From the NCBI GenBank assembly GCA_025201345.1, contig JAIXMG010000002.1, positions 868,001 through 932,000 on the forward strand: a stretch of 64,000 nt of DNA, in the 5' to 3' direction. The position numbers were made by a program, and so were the translations under genes. Positions 1-11,895 of this stretch are shown here, in pieces. This stretch comes from Thamnidium elegans (lineage: Eukaryota > Mucoromycota > Mucoromycetes > Mucorales > Mucoraceae). The first letter of the stretch is position 1. Every line of letters starts with the position of its first letter. The notes under the pieces are model-generated. The model saw only the letters and a list, made by a program, of their open reading frames with translations, was not told the origin of the DNA and did no database searches.

Positions 1-1585
1 GCAATAGTTATTTCTTTTTTTGCTTTGGATTTGTCATCTCGTCTTAGCTAACATATCTGTATATTAAAAAAAAACTATTTATGTTTATTGTTACATGCTT
101 GGATCATATAAATTAGCAATTGGGTAAGTTTTTTTTGGAGCGCAATAAAAAAGACTTTTTTTTTTTTTCATACAGTGAGACATAGTACTAAAACTTGACA
201 GTGTGACTAATGTGGTTTTTTAAAACGGTGAGAGGGAGTAATCAGTGTCACGATGTAAAAAGTCGGTTGCTATATGTTACTGAAATTAAAAATTTGCACA
301 TGTTTTATTGTTCCAACAACGGGTGATAATTGCTACCCTAGTATTGATACCAATGTAAATGTTGTACAGTACCAAAGCGACCTTACGTAAGAGGTGAGTA
401 AAAATGGTTATCTTTTTCGTAAATAACTGTTTTTTTGAAAAAAGAAAAAATCATTCGAGCTATTCATAAAGGTTCGTTATATACGAATAAATTGGGGTTT
501 TTTTGTTCATCAAATCGAAAATATGTCATTGTGAGGTACCGAGTTATTAAATTTTATCGCCTGTTTGGTATTCGGCATAAAAAAATAAAAAAAAAGAAGC
601 TTTTGGCACCGAAAAAGGATTTTATTTCTGAATACTATATGTATATAGTGATTGCGAAAAAAAATAATCTTACATTTGGTTCATTTAAGAAGCTAAAAAG
701 ATATGTAAGGGAAGCTAAAAAAAAAAAGAAAAAAAAAAAAGAGTTTTTAAAACGGATACAAAATTCGCGTATGGGAAACCTTGTAGGGAAACAATATAAA
801 TATTACACAATAATAAGCACCCAGTTTTTTTTTTTATAAAGCAACAGTTACACTGATTGATAAAGTGCTTTGATTATCACGGACAGTAAACTGGGTATTA
901 TACAGGATAATAGGAAATGTCACAGTAGATCTCTTTTTTTTTTTCGTAAAAAGCGATCAACATTTTATGAAAGTATCCCAAAGGATGTGTATCAATAATA
1001 AAGATGCATGTAATATTTTGACTTTGAACTGGGTGTTCATCGTAAAATTAGGTTATAAACTATAAATCAAGAAACTGAATTTGGTGGCACTTATTTGTTG
1101 ATTTTTTTATTGTTCATGGACTTGTTGGAAGAGGCGGAAAACTCAGACTTTCTGTAAATCTTGAGTAGGTTTTTCTGTATTGGTACTAGTAGTTTAAACC
1201 CCGTTTCTCTGTGTAAGAAAAGCGCGTTATATATTGTTTTGTAGTGATATATCAGAGTTTAAAGCGATTATATCTTCTAATCAAAAATATTTTAGACTTT
1301 ACTTTAAAAAAGAAACTAGTTCTAATAGGCTAAGCATTGACAATTATTATTTTGCATTGTTACATAATGATAGGTGATATCGCGTGTGTACACTTAATAC
1401 ACACACAAAGAAAAAAAAGTAAGGGCAACAAATCGTTTTGATACAATTGAGGGCATGTTAAATATCCCAAAAATAAATATTTCTAAAAAAAGATTTTTCA
1501 CATTATTAAATTACTACAGAGAAAAGGAATATTCAGAAGCTATATTTTCTTTACCTTCTACATTTGCGCCAAATCAATTAAATAT
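1..1585. other. AT-rich intergenic DNA upstream of the CotH-like gene
   Basis: No gene can be supported. The stretch is AT-rich with many A/T runs. An open frame at 435-839 (+) begins at TTG rather than ATG and is dominated by Lys and Phe/Tyr. Its middle part (GIRHKKIKKKKLLAPKK and following) faintly recalls the inter-domain region of Tc1-type transposases, but this is too weak to call. The last 100 bases form the promoter of the CotH-like gene. Confidence 0.6.
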
Positions 1586-1597
1586 TATATATATAAA
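1586..1597 (+). promoter_or_regulatory. TATA-like box of the CotH-like gene
   Basis: TATATATATAAA lies about 100 bp upstream of the chosen ATG at 1699 and is followed by a T-rich leader. Position and composition fit a core promoter element. This is inferred from sequence only. Confidence 0.35.
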
Positions 1598-1698
1598 CAC
1601 GCTTTTTTTTTTTGTTAATAGTAAAATACTCTTCTCTTTTAAATACATTCCTTCTTTTTAGCTTTTTTTGTTTTTTTTTATATATAGAAAAAAGAGAA

Positions 1699-3650
1699 AT
1701 GAGATCTTTCGTTGGCTACCTCAGTTTAGCTGTCCTTTCCTTACAATTAGTCAATGCTGCTGACATTGAATATTCAGTTGTTGCTTTCCCTAAAGATCAA
1801 CAACCTGTCTCTGTTATTGTCGGTGGCCAAGCTTTCCCTTTAGCTGCTACCGCTGAATACCCTAACATCTTCAAGGGTACCGCACCTTCCTCTGAAACAT
1901 ACGCTTATTCAGTTGGCGATGTTGCTGAATCTACCACTCGTAAACAACAAGCTGGTATTACTACCACTGGTAACGAATTCTTCAACAGAACTCAAACTGT
2001 CTTCGACGTCCCTGGACTTCCTCAAGCCTTTAACCCCATCTACCACCGTAAGTCCTTCCTCCCTCGTTTTTTTTAATTCCGTATGATATAAAATATTAAC
2101 TTGATTTTTATTTTAGCTCTTGTCAGTAACATGAACCGTTCTAACGAAGTTGCTACTCTTATTATGAGCGCCAACGCTACTGGTCTTGCCGAAATCTTGA
2201 CCAACCCCCTTGGTGATTTCGATTACACTTTAATTTCAGAAATGACTTATATTGCCAACCAAGAAGTCTTCAAGTTTACTCAATCTGGTATTAAGAACAG
2301 TGGTAAATCTACCAAAGAATTTGCTAAGCAATCTTACAAGATTAAAATGAACGAATTTGTTACTGTTGGTTCCAAGCAACTTTTGTTTGGTCGTTCCACC
2401 ATCAAGTTGAGAGCTCATGAGACCGATCCTACTTTTGTGTAAGTATTCCTCATATTCTATTTTGCATTATTACCGAGATTTTTTTTTTTTTAACTAAATT
2501 TTTTTTTTTGATTAGCCGCGAGAAATTATTGCTTGATTGTTTAGGCGCTTCTGGTGCTGCTACCCTTCAAGGTAACTACGTTCGTCTCTTCATTAACAAC
2601 GAACCTTTCGGTTTGTTCTTGATGATTGATGATGCTACTGATAACTTCATTAACAATGCTATGCGTGCCGGTAACCAAAAGTACCAATACACTGGTCCTA
2701 CCTATAAGGGTAACGCCATGAACCCTGAACTCGAAGGTAACCTTGTCTACAAGGATGACTTGCAAGAATCCTACAACGATACCATTTATGAACTTGAAGA
2801 TGCCGGTAACCAAAAGAAGGTCCTTGTTAAGGGTGCTGAAAAGACCCCTCTTATTGATTTCATTAAGCAACTCAGTTTGATTGATCCTACTACTGCCGTT
2901 GATGAAGCTAGCAAGGGTAACATTGAAAAGCTTCTTGACCCCAAGCACACCATGATCCATTTGGCCTTGAGTTATCTTACTGGTTCTTGGGATGGTGTCT
3001 GGCATCAAGCTAGTAACTACTATTTGACTCAAGAAACCAGCTCTGGTCAATGGACTCTTATCTCTTACGATTTCGATGAAACTTTCGGTACTGGTGCACC
3101 TCGTTATATGGCTACTACCCCCTACGGTAACTTCTCTCGTCCCAACTCTGCTCGTCCTTTGGTTGATGCTTTCATCAAGTCTCCTTATTATCAAGCTCAA
3201 TTCGAGGATATCCTCAAGACTCTTGTTAAGAAGTTCTTCAAGCCTAGCATCATTACTCCTCGTCTTCAAGCTTGGGCTGACATGCTCCGCCCTGAAGTTG
3301 AATGGGATTTAAGCATTCCTCCCAAGTCTCCCGGTATTGCTCCCCAATGGACTCTCTGGAACTTTGATAACAACTTGATGTTGACTGATGGTGAAAGTAT
3401 GGGTGTTGCTGAATGGGTTGAAGCCAGAGCTACTTCTCTTCAAACTCTCTTGGCTTTCACTGATGCTGATGATTTGGCTCCTCTCGAAACCTACACTCCT
3501 CAAGGTACTTGGGATGCCGAGAACTACGAGAAAGAACCCGTCAAGGATAAGAAGGACGATACCGCTGAAGGTGCTGCTAACAAGCAAACTATCTTCTCCG
3601 TTGCCACTGTCTTGGCCGTCGCTGTCTCTGCTGGTCAATTCTTCTTGTAA
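1699..3650 (+). CDS. CotH-family (spore coat protein H-like) secreted surface protein
   Basis: Three exons, 1699-2047, 2117-2438 and 2516-3650, splice in frame into about 601 aa. The ATG at 1699 opens a clear signal peptide (hydrophobic core about residues 4-18, cleavage near VNA/A). The body carries CotH kinase-like family features: the block around NNEPFGLFLMIDD, a conserved LTGSWDG segment, and YDFDETFG further on. The C-terminus is a Lys/Asp/Ala-rich spacer and a hydrophobic tail (TVLAVAVSAGQFFL) typical of a GPI-anchor signal. CotH proteins are atypical protein kinases in spore-forming bacteria, and cell-surface proteins in Mucorales, where some members act as host-cell invasins. Which subfamily this is cannot be told by eye, so adhesion is possible but not shown. 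Codon use is C/T-ending and optimised, which suggests strong expression. Length matches fungal CotH proteins (about 600 aa). Confidence 0.9.
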
Positions 3651-3736
3651 TTCTAATATAATACTACACATTTCATATACATTTTTTTTTCATATAATAA
3701 ATAATTTTTCTTTTTTATATTTATATTTATAAAAAT

Positions 3737-3778
<42 letters not shown>

Positions 3779-4037
3779 AAAAAAAAGTGATTAATATATT
3801 AAGTAATTGGGGGGGTTTTTTTATATCATATATGTATATATAAAAGAAGGGCGATGTGTATGTATATGTGTAATAGAGGAAGGGGGGTTTCATCATAGAA
3901 AAAAGAAGAATCATTTAAACAGAACAAAAAAATCTGATTTTTTTATAAAGTAGTAATAGCAGTAATAGAGTAGTAGTAGTAGTAGTAGTAGTAGTATTTT
4001 TTTCTTTTTTGATAATTAAAAAAAGAAAAAAGATAGC

Positions 4038-4073
<36 letters not shown>

Positions 4074-4169
4074 TAGTGGTAGTATAATTAAAAAAAAGTT
4101 GGAAAAAAAACCAGGCACCGTTAATCATAATATACATGTAACTTCTTTTTTTTTTTTATAATATCCATT
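3651..4169. repeat. Simple-repeat tract between convergent genes
   Basis: The 3' intergenic spacer consists largely of low-complexity DNA: a run of more than 30 T at about 3741-3774, a (TAG)n tract at about 3968-3996, and a (GA)n tract at about 4041-4069, with further A/T runs. No gene is seen. The convergent CotH-like and Asn-rich genes terminate on either side. Confidence 0.85.
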
Positions 4170-4973
4170 TTAAATTGTACTATCAGGAAGAGAAGATTGA
4201 AATTTATTTTTCTGTGGGCCAACTCTAGATGGCTTATCACTTGTCTTATCAACCGAGAATTCAAAGAATGCATTCGCCATATTTTCCTTCTTCTTTTCCC
4301 TTCTTTTTTTACAAAAAAAGAATAAGCCGATTGCAGCAAGCACTGCGACACCACCTATAACGGCCACAATAATGATAATCATCTTGGTTGGTGCTTGACG
4401 GCTACTATCCATATCGTTATTCATACCAGGTACAAGATTATTGTTACCGTATCCGTTATTAGTATTAGGAAAGCCATTGCCATTTGCATTATAAGGCACA
4501 TTATTGTTATTAGTATTGTAAGGCACATTGCCATTTGTATTGCTATTATAAGGCACATTGCCTCCAGTATTTACTACGGGTACATTGTTTGTGCCACCAG
4601 CAACAGGGTAACCATTGTTATTACCAGCAGCAGGAAAATTGCCTGCGTTTCCATTTACTGTGTTGCCATTATTGCCATTATTATTATAAGGCACACCATT
4701 GTTGTTGTTGTTGTTGCTGTTGCCATTGTTATTGCTGTAGCCATTACCTGTCGGGTAATTGTTGCCGTTGCCATTGCTACCGTTGCTACCGTTGTTGCCA
4801 TTATTATTATATGGTACTCCATTGTTATTGTTGTTATTGTTGTTGCTGTTGCCATTACTACCGTTACTGCCATTGTTACCATTGTTGCCATTATTATAGG
4901 TAGGTGTAGACCCATATTTTACGGTTGTAGTTGCGTAATCATCAGAACTACTTTCACGTTTTATCAAGACCAT
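4170..4973 (-). CDS. Asn/Gly-rich single-pass membrane protein, function unknown
   Basis: Single exon from the ATG at 4973; the longer frame starts at TTG, so it is not used. The product is 267 aa. Residues about 25-195 are almost entirely Asn, Gly and Ser with recurrent VPYN/GVPYNNN blocks. Next comes one strong transmembrane segment (about 198-220, starting MIIIIVAVIGG), a basic stop-transfer cluster (KKRREKKK) and a polar cytoplasmic tail of about 40 residues. There is no obvious N-terminal signal peptide, so it may be a type III membrane protein. The layout recalls fungal wall-stress sensors (low-complexity ectodomain, one TM, short tail), but the ectodomain is Asn-rich rather than Ser/Thr-rich and there is no WSC domain. 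The pyrimidine-rich leader upstream (4990-5040) fits a 5' UTR. I do not recognise a named family. Confidence 0.7.
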   Translation of the reverse strand: MVLIKRESSSDDYATTTVKYGSTPTYNNGNNGNNGSNGSNGNSNNNNNNNNGVPYNNNGNNGSNGSNGNGNNYPTGNGYSNNNGNSNNNNNNGVPYNNNGNNGNTVNGNAGNFPAAGNNNGYPVAGGTNNVPVVNTGGNVPYNSNTNGNVPYNTNNNNVPYNANGNGFPNTNNGYGNNNLVPGMNNDMDSSRQAPTKMIIIIVAVIGGVAVLAAIGLFFFCKKRREKKKENMANAFFEFSVDKTSDKPSRVGPQKNKFQSSLPDSTI

Positions 4974-6046
4974 ATATACCAAGTATAGAAAATCAATTAA
5001 AAAAAAAAAGAACCAAGAAAAAGAGAGAGAGAGAAAGGAAAAATTAGGTTGATATATCTATGCTGCAGTAGGTTTCTTATTCCTTGTTCATAAGTCAGGA
5101 GTGGACTGAAGCAGTTTAAATGCAAGGTAATGCCACAACTCCTCAAAACAAATAACTCCTCTTTCCATCTTTCTCTCTATATTTCTCTATTTATCTCTTT
5201 CTCTCTTTCTCTCTATCAATTATATCATCGGTAAAGCAATAAGATATATATATATATACAGGAGAGTATTATATAGTCATCAATTATAATCATTATATAC
5301 CCGCTATATTTTTTTAAGCTTCCCCTTTATTTGCCTACACGTTATTTAGATTACCTTTCTCTCTTCCCCTATCTCTTTTTTTATTCAATTGATCCATTTT
5401 GTTTTCTTAAAAAAAAAAAAAAAAAAAAAGAGTTGTATTATATCATATCTTTAGTAATAGCTTATATTAGTTTATTAAGATAATATCTAATCCCACACTC
5501 CTAACTGACCCTTACTTAAGTAACCATGTACATGCAAAAATAAATAAAAAATAAGGAATAAAGAAAAAGAAATAGGATACGCAAATATACCTTTTACATT
5601 GGTAGAAGAAAAGAAAGTTTTTGGAAGGTTGTTTTTTTTTCAGTTTGTCATGATTAAATAGGATGACAAAGGAGGTGGAAAAGGGTGAAAACATGTTTTT
5701 TTTAAAAAATCGTTCGAAAGACGTTCTTAGTTTTAACTCAAAGAGGAAGGTGCATAAAATCTCTATAATGCGGTTTTTTTTTCTTTCTCGATAAGCCGAT
5801 CTGTCTCTTTATAATACACCTAAAAACAAATATGGATTACTAGTGCTACTAGAAAAAAAAAGGGCACTAGTAATTGAGAAGGGATTACGTATGAATATTA
5901 TTTTAAAGAAATGATTAACTAAAGAGAAAAAAAAATTGTCATGAAAGAAAAAAAGTACCATAGTATACAAGTGTATACGCATTTTTAAAATAAATAAATA
6001 AATATATATGCTTAAGGGAAAGAGAAGGACAAGACTATAAGCTTTG

Positions 6047-6077
<31 letters not shown>

Positions 6078-7290
6078 TACTTTTTGTACCTTTTTTTTAT
6101 ATATTTGATTTGAATAGGTTTACTTAAATAGGTTTATTATTATTATTTTCTCTTATGAAAGGAGAAGTATTTTAGCGCACTATACGAAAAAAAACTATGC
6201 ATTTCTTAAATAGATTGGATGAAATGCGGTAATATACAAGTAAGGGACAACAAGTACCAATGGTATCTAAATATCTGTATTTTCCAATTTCAGAAAAAGC
6301 GAACACTAGTTTCTCCTATTCTTCCAAATATATATGTAAAAAAAAACAACGTATGCAGTAAAATTCAAATAATTTTCTTGGTAAAATGAGTAAACTGACT
6401 TTTTGGAGAAAAAAGAACGACATCCTAAATTTCGGCTTCTATTTCGAAGTCTTATTTGTACCGGCTTAACCAACCATATTCAATCTTGATAAGACGCCAT
6501 TGAGCACAAAAATCCGTTTAATTTTACTCATATACCGTAGGAAAACTTAATCTATGATTAGCATCCGTAAAAAGGGTTTCCAAATCAATTTTTTTTTTCC
6601 TATTTTTGTTTTTTTCTGTGACAGGAAAAATGGGCGGATGGTGCAATATTTAGTTTAAATAACCAAAAAAATAATAATATAAGACGCAATATAGTCCAAC
6701 TGTTTCATAACAATATTTTGTGGTGTGAGTGGGGGGGGGGGAACAGCAAAAAAAAAAGGGTCGAGTATGGTTAAATGACGCAACTCCGATGTTGTAACGT
6801 CAAACCAATGAAATGAATTTTTCGAATTTCTATAATTTTTACATTATTAAGCAACATGTTGGGATGACATGCGTCCCTTTCTTTTTTTTTCTTTTAATTG
6901 TATATCAAAAAAATTAAAATACGTGTTATATATTAAAATACGTGTTATATATTAATATACGTGTTATATATATATATACATATATTAAAATATTTTACTG
7001 CATATACTATTAAAAGATAGGGGGGGCGGGAGATAGTAATTTTTTTTTTTCTGCTGCTTAAAATGAGCAGTAACTGATAGTTCCGATGGAAAGTATTTGA
7101 AATAATTTTTTTCTATAGTGAAGAAGCAAATATCTTATTCGAGAATGATGGCGTGCTTCTTATGAAAAATAACTACATCCTCCCAGTGATTGGCTTGAAG
7201 GTTAATTATTGTAACTCAAACTTTTTTTTTTTTTTTTTTTCAAAAAGCACAAGTTAAAATTTGATCTGCGATTGGGGAGTTTTCGATTCA
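4974..7290. other. 2.3-kb AT-rich intergenic region with simple repeats
   Basis: This is the divergent promoter region between the Asn-rich protein and the OPT transporter. It holds (AT)n near 5245, a run of about 20 A at 5410, (ATT)n at about 6049-6077, a poly-G tract near 6731, and three tandem copies of an about 20-bp unit (AAAATACGTGTTATATATT) at about 6914-6970. No ORF with coding character or RNA gene was recognised. Confidence 0.7.
6914..6970. repeat. Three-copy tandem repeat, about 20-bp unit
   Basis: The unit AAAATACGTGTTATATATT occurs three times head to tail with one or two changes in the last copy. It contains the palindrome-like core TACGTG. It lies about 450 bp upstream of the OPT transporter start. 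Confidence 0.7.
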
Positions 7291-7299
7291 TATATAAAG
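7291..7299 (+). promoter_or_regulatory. TATA box of the OPT transporter gene
   Basis: TATATAAAG lies 121 bp upstream of the ATG at 7420 and is followed by a long CT-rich leader, the usual arrangement of a well-expressed fungal gene. Confidence 0.45.
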
Positions 7300-7419
7300 A
7301 AACCGATTTTTTTGTTTGGTAGCCAATATTTTCTCTCTTTTTATTTTCTCTCTCTCTTCACATATTTATCTTTCTCTTTTTTTTTTTTGTACAAATATAA
7401 AAATTAAAAATTCGTTGTC

Positions 7420-9749
7420 ATGGAATCGGAAAAAAAAGTCGATCCCGTAAATGACTCGAACATATACACTTCGAAAGAATCACTAGGTAGTGATTCTACA
7501 ATTGAAGCTAATATCCATAAAATCGATCCTCTTGAAGATTCACCAATTGAAGAAGTTCGATCAGCTGTTCCACCTACTGATGATTATACTCTTCCCACAG
7601 CTACTTTCCGATCTTGGTTTTGGGGTATTATTTTCTCAGCTGCCATTTCCTTTTCTAATCAGGTATGACAGTTTCTATGTACATGTAAATAAGTAACAGT
7701 TTATTAATTAATGATTCTATTGTGACTTAGTTTTTCTGGTTCCGTGCTAATCCTTTAACGATCAAGGTGATTGTTGTACAATTGCTTGCTTTCCCTGCTG
7801 GTCGATTGACCGAAAAGATCCTTCCCAACTACAATATACCCTTGGGTCGATTCAGTTTTAATTTGAACCCTGGAAAGTTTAACGTGAAAGAGCATGTGTT
7901 GATTACAGTCATGGCCAATGCCGCTGCCACCTCATTTGACGCCATTGATATTATTGTTGTGCAAAAGATTTACTATAACCAAGATTGGGGTTTCGGAGGA
8001 GGTATCTTGTTAGTTTTAAGTACCAGTCTCTTGGGATTCGGTTTCGCTGGTATCTTGCGTCGATTCTTGGTGAGACCTTCTGCTATGGTCTGGCCTATTA
8101 ATTTGGTCAATGCTACCTTGTTCCATACCTTGCACAAGGAAAGCCCTAAAGAAATTTTGGATGTAGAAGCTGTTACACCTGGTTTAAGTTTAAGTCGTAA
8201 CAAGTTCTTTTTGATCGCTTTTGCTGCTTCTTTCGCTTGGTATTTCTTGCCTGGTTATATGATGCCTGTCTTGACCTCCATCTCTTGGATTTGCTGGATC
8301 AAGAAGGACTCTGTCTTGGTATCTCAAATTGGATCTGGTATCCATGGTCTTGGTATCGGTAGTTTCACTTTGGATTGGAGTCAATTGGCAGCTTGGTATC
8401 CTAGTCCTCTTGCTATTCCTTGGGTTGTTCAAGCCAATATGCTTGCTGGTTTCGTTTTCTTTATTTGGATCTTGGTGCCTATTATCTATTACACTGATAC
8501 CTGGGAAAGTAAAAAATTCCCATTCTATAATACCAACCAATACGATATCTATGCTGAACAGTTTGATCGTGAAAGAGTGCTTACGCCTGCACAATATCTC
8601 GATGAAGAAGCTTATGCGCAATACTCTCCTATCCGTATCACCGGTTTCTTTGCCGTTTGTTACGGTCAAGGTTTAGCTGCTTTAGGTGCCATTATCTCTC
8701 ATACTATCTTGTACAACGGTAAGGAAATTTGGGCTCGTATCAAGAACGCTCGTCAAGCCAATGATGATATTCATGCCAAGTTAATGGATCGTTATAAGGA
8801 AGTACCTGATTTCTGGTACTTTGCTTTATTTGTTATTGCTCTCGGTCTTAGTTTTGTCACTATCATTGTCTGGCCCTCTGATATGCCTTGGTGGGCTTTG
8901 ATTATTGCTGTTGTTCTTGCTTTTATTTGGCTTTTGCCTATTGGTATTATTACTGCCATTACCTCTCAAGCACCAACAATTTCCATGATTACTGAATGGG
9001 TCTATGGTGGTATCCGTCCTGGTCACCCAGTTGGTAACATGATCTTCAAGACCTACGGTTACATTACAGTCCGTCAAGCACTTTTGTTTGCTCAAGATTT
9101 GAAGCTTGGTCATTATATGAAGATCCCACCTCGTCACATGTTCTCGTTCCAAATTGTAGGTACCATTGTTGCTTCATTTGTCTCTTTGGGGACTACCAAT
9201 TTCTTGATGGGAAGTATTCCTAATGTTTGTACACGTGCCGCTTACCCTTGGACCTGTCCCAATGCTGGTTTGTTTGGAGCCTCTTCTGTTATCTGGGGTC
9301 TTATTGGGCCCAACAAGTTCTTTGCTACATCTTCTTTATACGCTGGTCTTCCTTACTTTTTACTTGCCGGTTTCTTATTCCCTATCCCTATTTACTTTTT
9401 AACAAAGAGATTTCCTAACTCTTGGCTTCGTCATGTCAGTATTCCTGTATTTATGTTGGGACCTACACCTTACCCTCCTGCTCCTACTAATGTTGCTCCT
9501 TGTTGGGCCCTTGTTGGGTTCATCTTTAACTATGTGATTAAGAGAAGAGCGAACGCTTGGTGGAAGAAATACAATTATGTGTTATCGGCAGCGTTAGATT
9601 CCGGTGTCGCTATTTGTGCTATCATTATCTTTTTTGCTTTTCAAAATACGGAAATTCATTTCCCTACTTGGTGGGGTAACAATCCAGCTTCGGTTGATCA
9701 GTGTCCTTTAGCTACTGGTAATTGGACAGGTGTTGATGTTTACGCCTAA
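7420..9749 (+). CDS. Oligopeptide transporter, OPT family
   Basis: Two exons (7420-7662, 7731-9749; 68-bp intron) give 753 aa. The N-terminal 60 residues are polar and acidic (cytoplasmic). The rest is a polytopic membrane protein with about 14-16 hydrophobic segments. Family marks include SNQ/FFWFRANPLTI spanning the splice junction (the OPT NQFF..R.NPL signature), PGYMMPVLTSISWICWI, IPWVVQANMLAGFVFF, and KLGHYMKIPPRHMFSFQ near residue 560. OPT proteins import tetra/pentapeptides or glutathione with protons, at the plasma membrane. This clade is the peptide-transporter rather than the YSL metal branch, judged by the cytosolic N-terminus and signature motifs. Substrate cannot be read from sequence. 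Length (about 750) is normal and there is no sign of decay. Codon use is optimised. Confidence 0.95.
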
Positions 9750-10564
9750 ACAAAATATTTTTATACATTATATACCCCCTTTTTTTACAATTAAAATAAA
9801 TAATATGTTGTAGTTCACATAAAAAAAGTTTTTTTTATTGTTTGTTTATAGATGAAACAAATTATATGTAGTGCCACACGTGAGGTTTTATTTTGATAGG
9901 ATGGGTGATCAAAGAAAGTTTTGAGGGGTGAACCGGCAATTATATTGTATGCAATTAAATAAAAAATGATGATGCAATTGCAAGACCAGTTTATGATACA
10001 TCGGTTGACTTTTTGCCGTAAGTGATATCAAAGGCAAAAAAATTGTCTTGGCGTACAGCAAAAAAAGTACTTTTTTGATAAGTTAAAAGATGATTGCCAC
10101 ATGGCTTCTGACATATGTGGTTCTAAAGCAATTTCACAGATTGTATACATTGCATATTTTCTCTTTAGAAAAAAAAAAAGGGTGTAGATTCGATCCGGTC
10201 TTTTAGAAAAGGATAATAGGGTCTTTTTTTTATTGAAGTGTCACAAGTGTGTTATTTGGGCTTTTTTTTTCAGGTTTTGTAGAACCTAGTTTATTCTAAA
10301 ATTTTGAGTGACATGTAATCAACTTTAAAGAGCATGTGTGTGTGTGTGTGTGTGTGTATGTGGTTTTTAGATAGTAAATTTATTTAATTCAAAAAAAGTA
10401 TGTGTGACTAACAGATGGTATAGTAAGATGCGAATGCAAATAAAAAAAAGAGGTATATACATGGGAGTAATAAATAAAATGATTGACGATAATAAATAAA
10501 TAGTGTAAATATGCTTTAAGTGAGGTCTGATGGAAAAAGGGTAACGTCATGGTTTTTCCCTATA
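9750..10564. other. Intergenic DNA between convergent genes
   Basis: This is a shared 3' region of the OPT transporter and the cyclin. It is AT-rich and has a (GT)n microsatellite at about 10333-10357. No gene was recognised. Confidence 0.7.
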
Positions 10565-11155
10565 TTAAACCATACTTAATAATTCTAATTCAATTGATTG
10601 ATGTTCTTCAACAAATCTATCCATTTCAGTAATATCAACATATAAATCAAACTATATATTTTTATAAAATGTAAGTATAAAAGGTTCTAGACACACTTAA
10701 TAATAATAATAATAATAAAGACTAACCTTAAGAACACCCAAGAAGCTACGTTCCATTTCATTCAATTCTCTTGAAGTATAAAGCGGGGATACAATTTTGT
10801 AGATCGACAATGCATGCGAAGAATAATCTTCAATGTATTTTGTAGCGACAATCATAGCGGCCAAGAATAACTTGTAGGGTGTATCATATTCACCTTGAGC
10901 TTGATCAGGTAAATTCTTCTTGAGACGCTCAAGATAGATTAAACCAATCACAAGGACAGTAGGTGTAAGACGACACTTTTGATAGACCAATTTGATAAAG
11001 GTGGGTAATTCAGGTAAAAGTAAATGTTGATAGTATCTACGCTCTTTGGAACATTGGACTAAGTCATCAATATTGGAGACCATATATGAGAGTAAAGGTT
11101 CAGGACTTGATCTAAATGTCAAGGTAGGAGAAGTAGTGTCTGTGATCATCATCAT
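10565..11155 (-). CDS. PHO80/Pcl-type cyclin (PHO85-binding cyclin family)
   Basis: Two exons on the minus strand, 10727-11155 and 10565-10651, splice at AAG/TTT to give 171 aa. The intron (75 bp) holds a TAA microsatellite that a single-frame reading turns into poly-Tyr. The cyclin box runs from about residue 35 to 150: LPTFIKLVYQKCRLTPTV, VIGLIYLERLKK, then YKLFLAAMIVATKYIED and LNEMERSFLGVLKFDLYV. This spacing is that of small fungal cyclins that bind the PHO85-like CDK rather than mitotic B-type cyclins. Such cyclins link nutrient status and morphogenesis to the kinase. The exact subfamily (Pcl1/2 versus PHO80) is not decided. The ATG at 11155 is the first of two tandem in-frame ATGs; it is preceded by A/T-rich leader. 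Confidence 0.85.
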
Positions 11156-11895
11156 ATTTGAAAGAATTATTAAAGATGTTATTTAAGAGGAAGAGATTTG
11201 TATTATAAGAGAAGAATAAAAAAAAAAAAAAAAAAATACTAGAAAAAATACCCCCTTTTATATATAAAAATATTTAGTTCGGTTGAAGGGAAAAAAAGGA
11301 CAAAATAAACATACAAACAATGATAGAAAAAGGACCAAATTAAGGTAAATTTTTCTTATTTGTCTCTTTTGAAACAGTTTCGTTTTCATACCAGTTGATA
11401 CAGGGATCTGTCGACATTTGATAATATTAAATTATTTATTATAAACCAAACTGATTATATGCCGTTAATTTTCTTATGTTTTAAAAGTACTTTTTTTTTA
11501 TTCTTTATTTAAAAAACACTAGGCGATGACACGATCAGCATGTTTCTTTTTTTCTTTTTAATTTTCTTACGGAATTCAAACGAACGGATAATGTTATGGC
11601 ATCAGCTTTTTTTTGTTTTTGTTTGTATGTATAAAAAGCCTCATGATTTCTTTTTATTATTATACTGCAGAAACGCATACTGGGGAAAACTTTATAACTC
11701 GGAACCCGCTCTTTTTTTGTTGTTTCAACGAAAAAGCCCTTTAATCGTTTCGCAAAAAAAAAAAAAAAAAAAAAAAGGCGCTTGTTCAAAATAACCGGTA
11801 AATAAATAAATCTCATCATGATAAACAAAAAAAAAAAAAAAAAAAAGGTTTTCCCCCCCCCCTTTTTTTTTAATATCTTGGCAGTTTTTAATACA
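11156..11895. other. Divergent promoter region, cyclin and AONS genes
   Basis: This is a 740-bp spacer with A/T runs (11219-11236, 11754-11776, 11827-11846) and a short run of C (about 11853-11862) directly before the AONS start. Open frames on both strands here are low-complexity Lys/Phe translations of these runs and are not genes. Confidence 0.65.

Noticed and set aside
435..839. 134-residue Lys-rich frame as a real gene or Tc1 transposase remnant
   Set aside because: It starts at TTG and is dominated by homopolymer-coded Lys. Similarity to the transposase middle region is too weak without an alignment.
2541..3269. 242-residue minus-strand frame within the CotH-like gene
   Set aside because: Antisense of codon-optimised CotH exon 3; no start context, no motif.
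4395..4988. 197-residue Ile/Val-rich plus-strand frame
   Set aside because: Antisense translation of the Asn/Gly repeat gene; composition is a by-product of the repeat.
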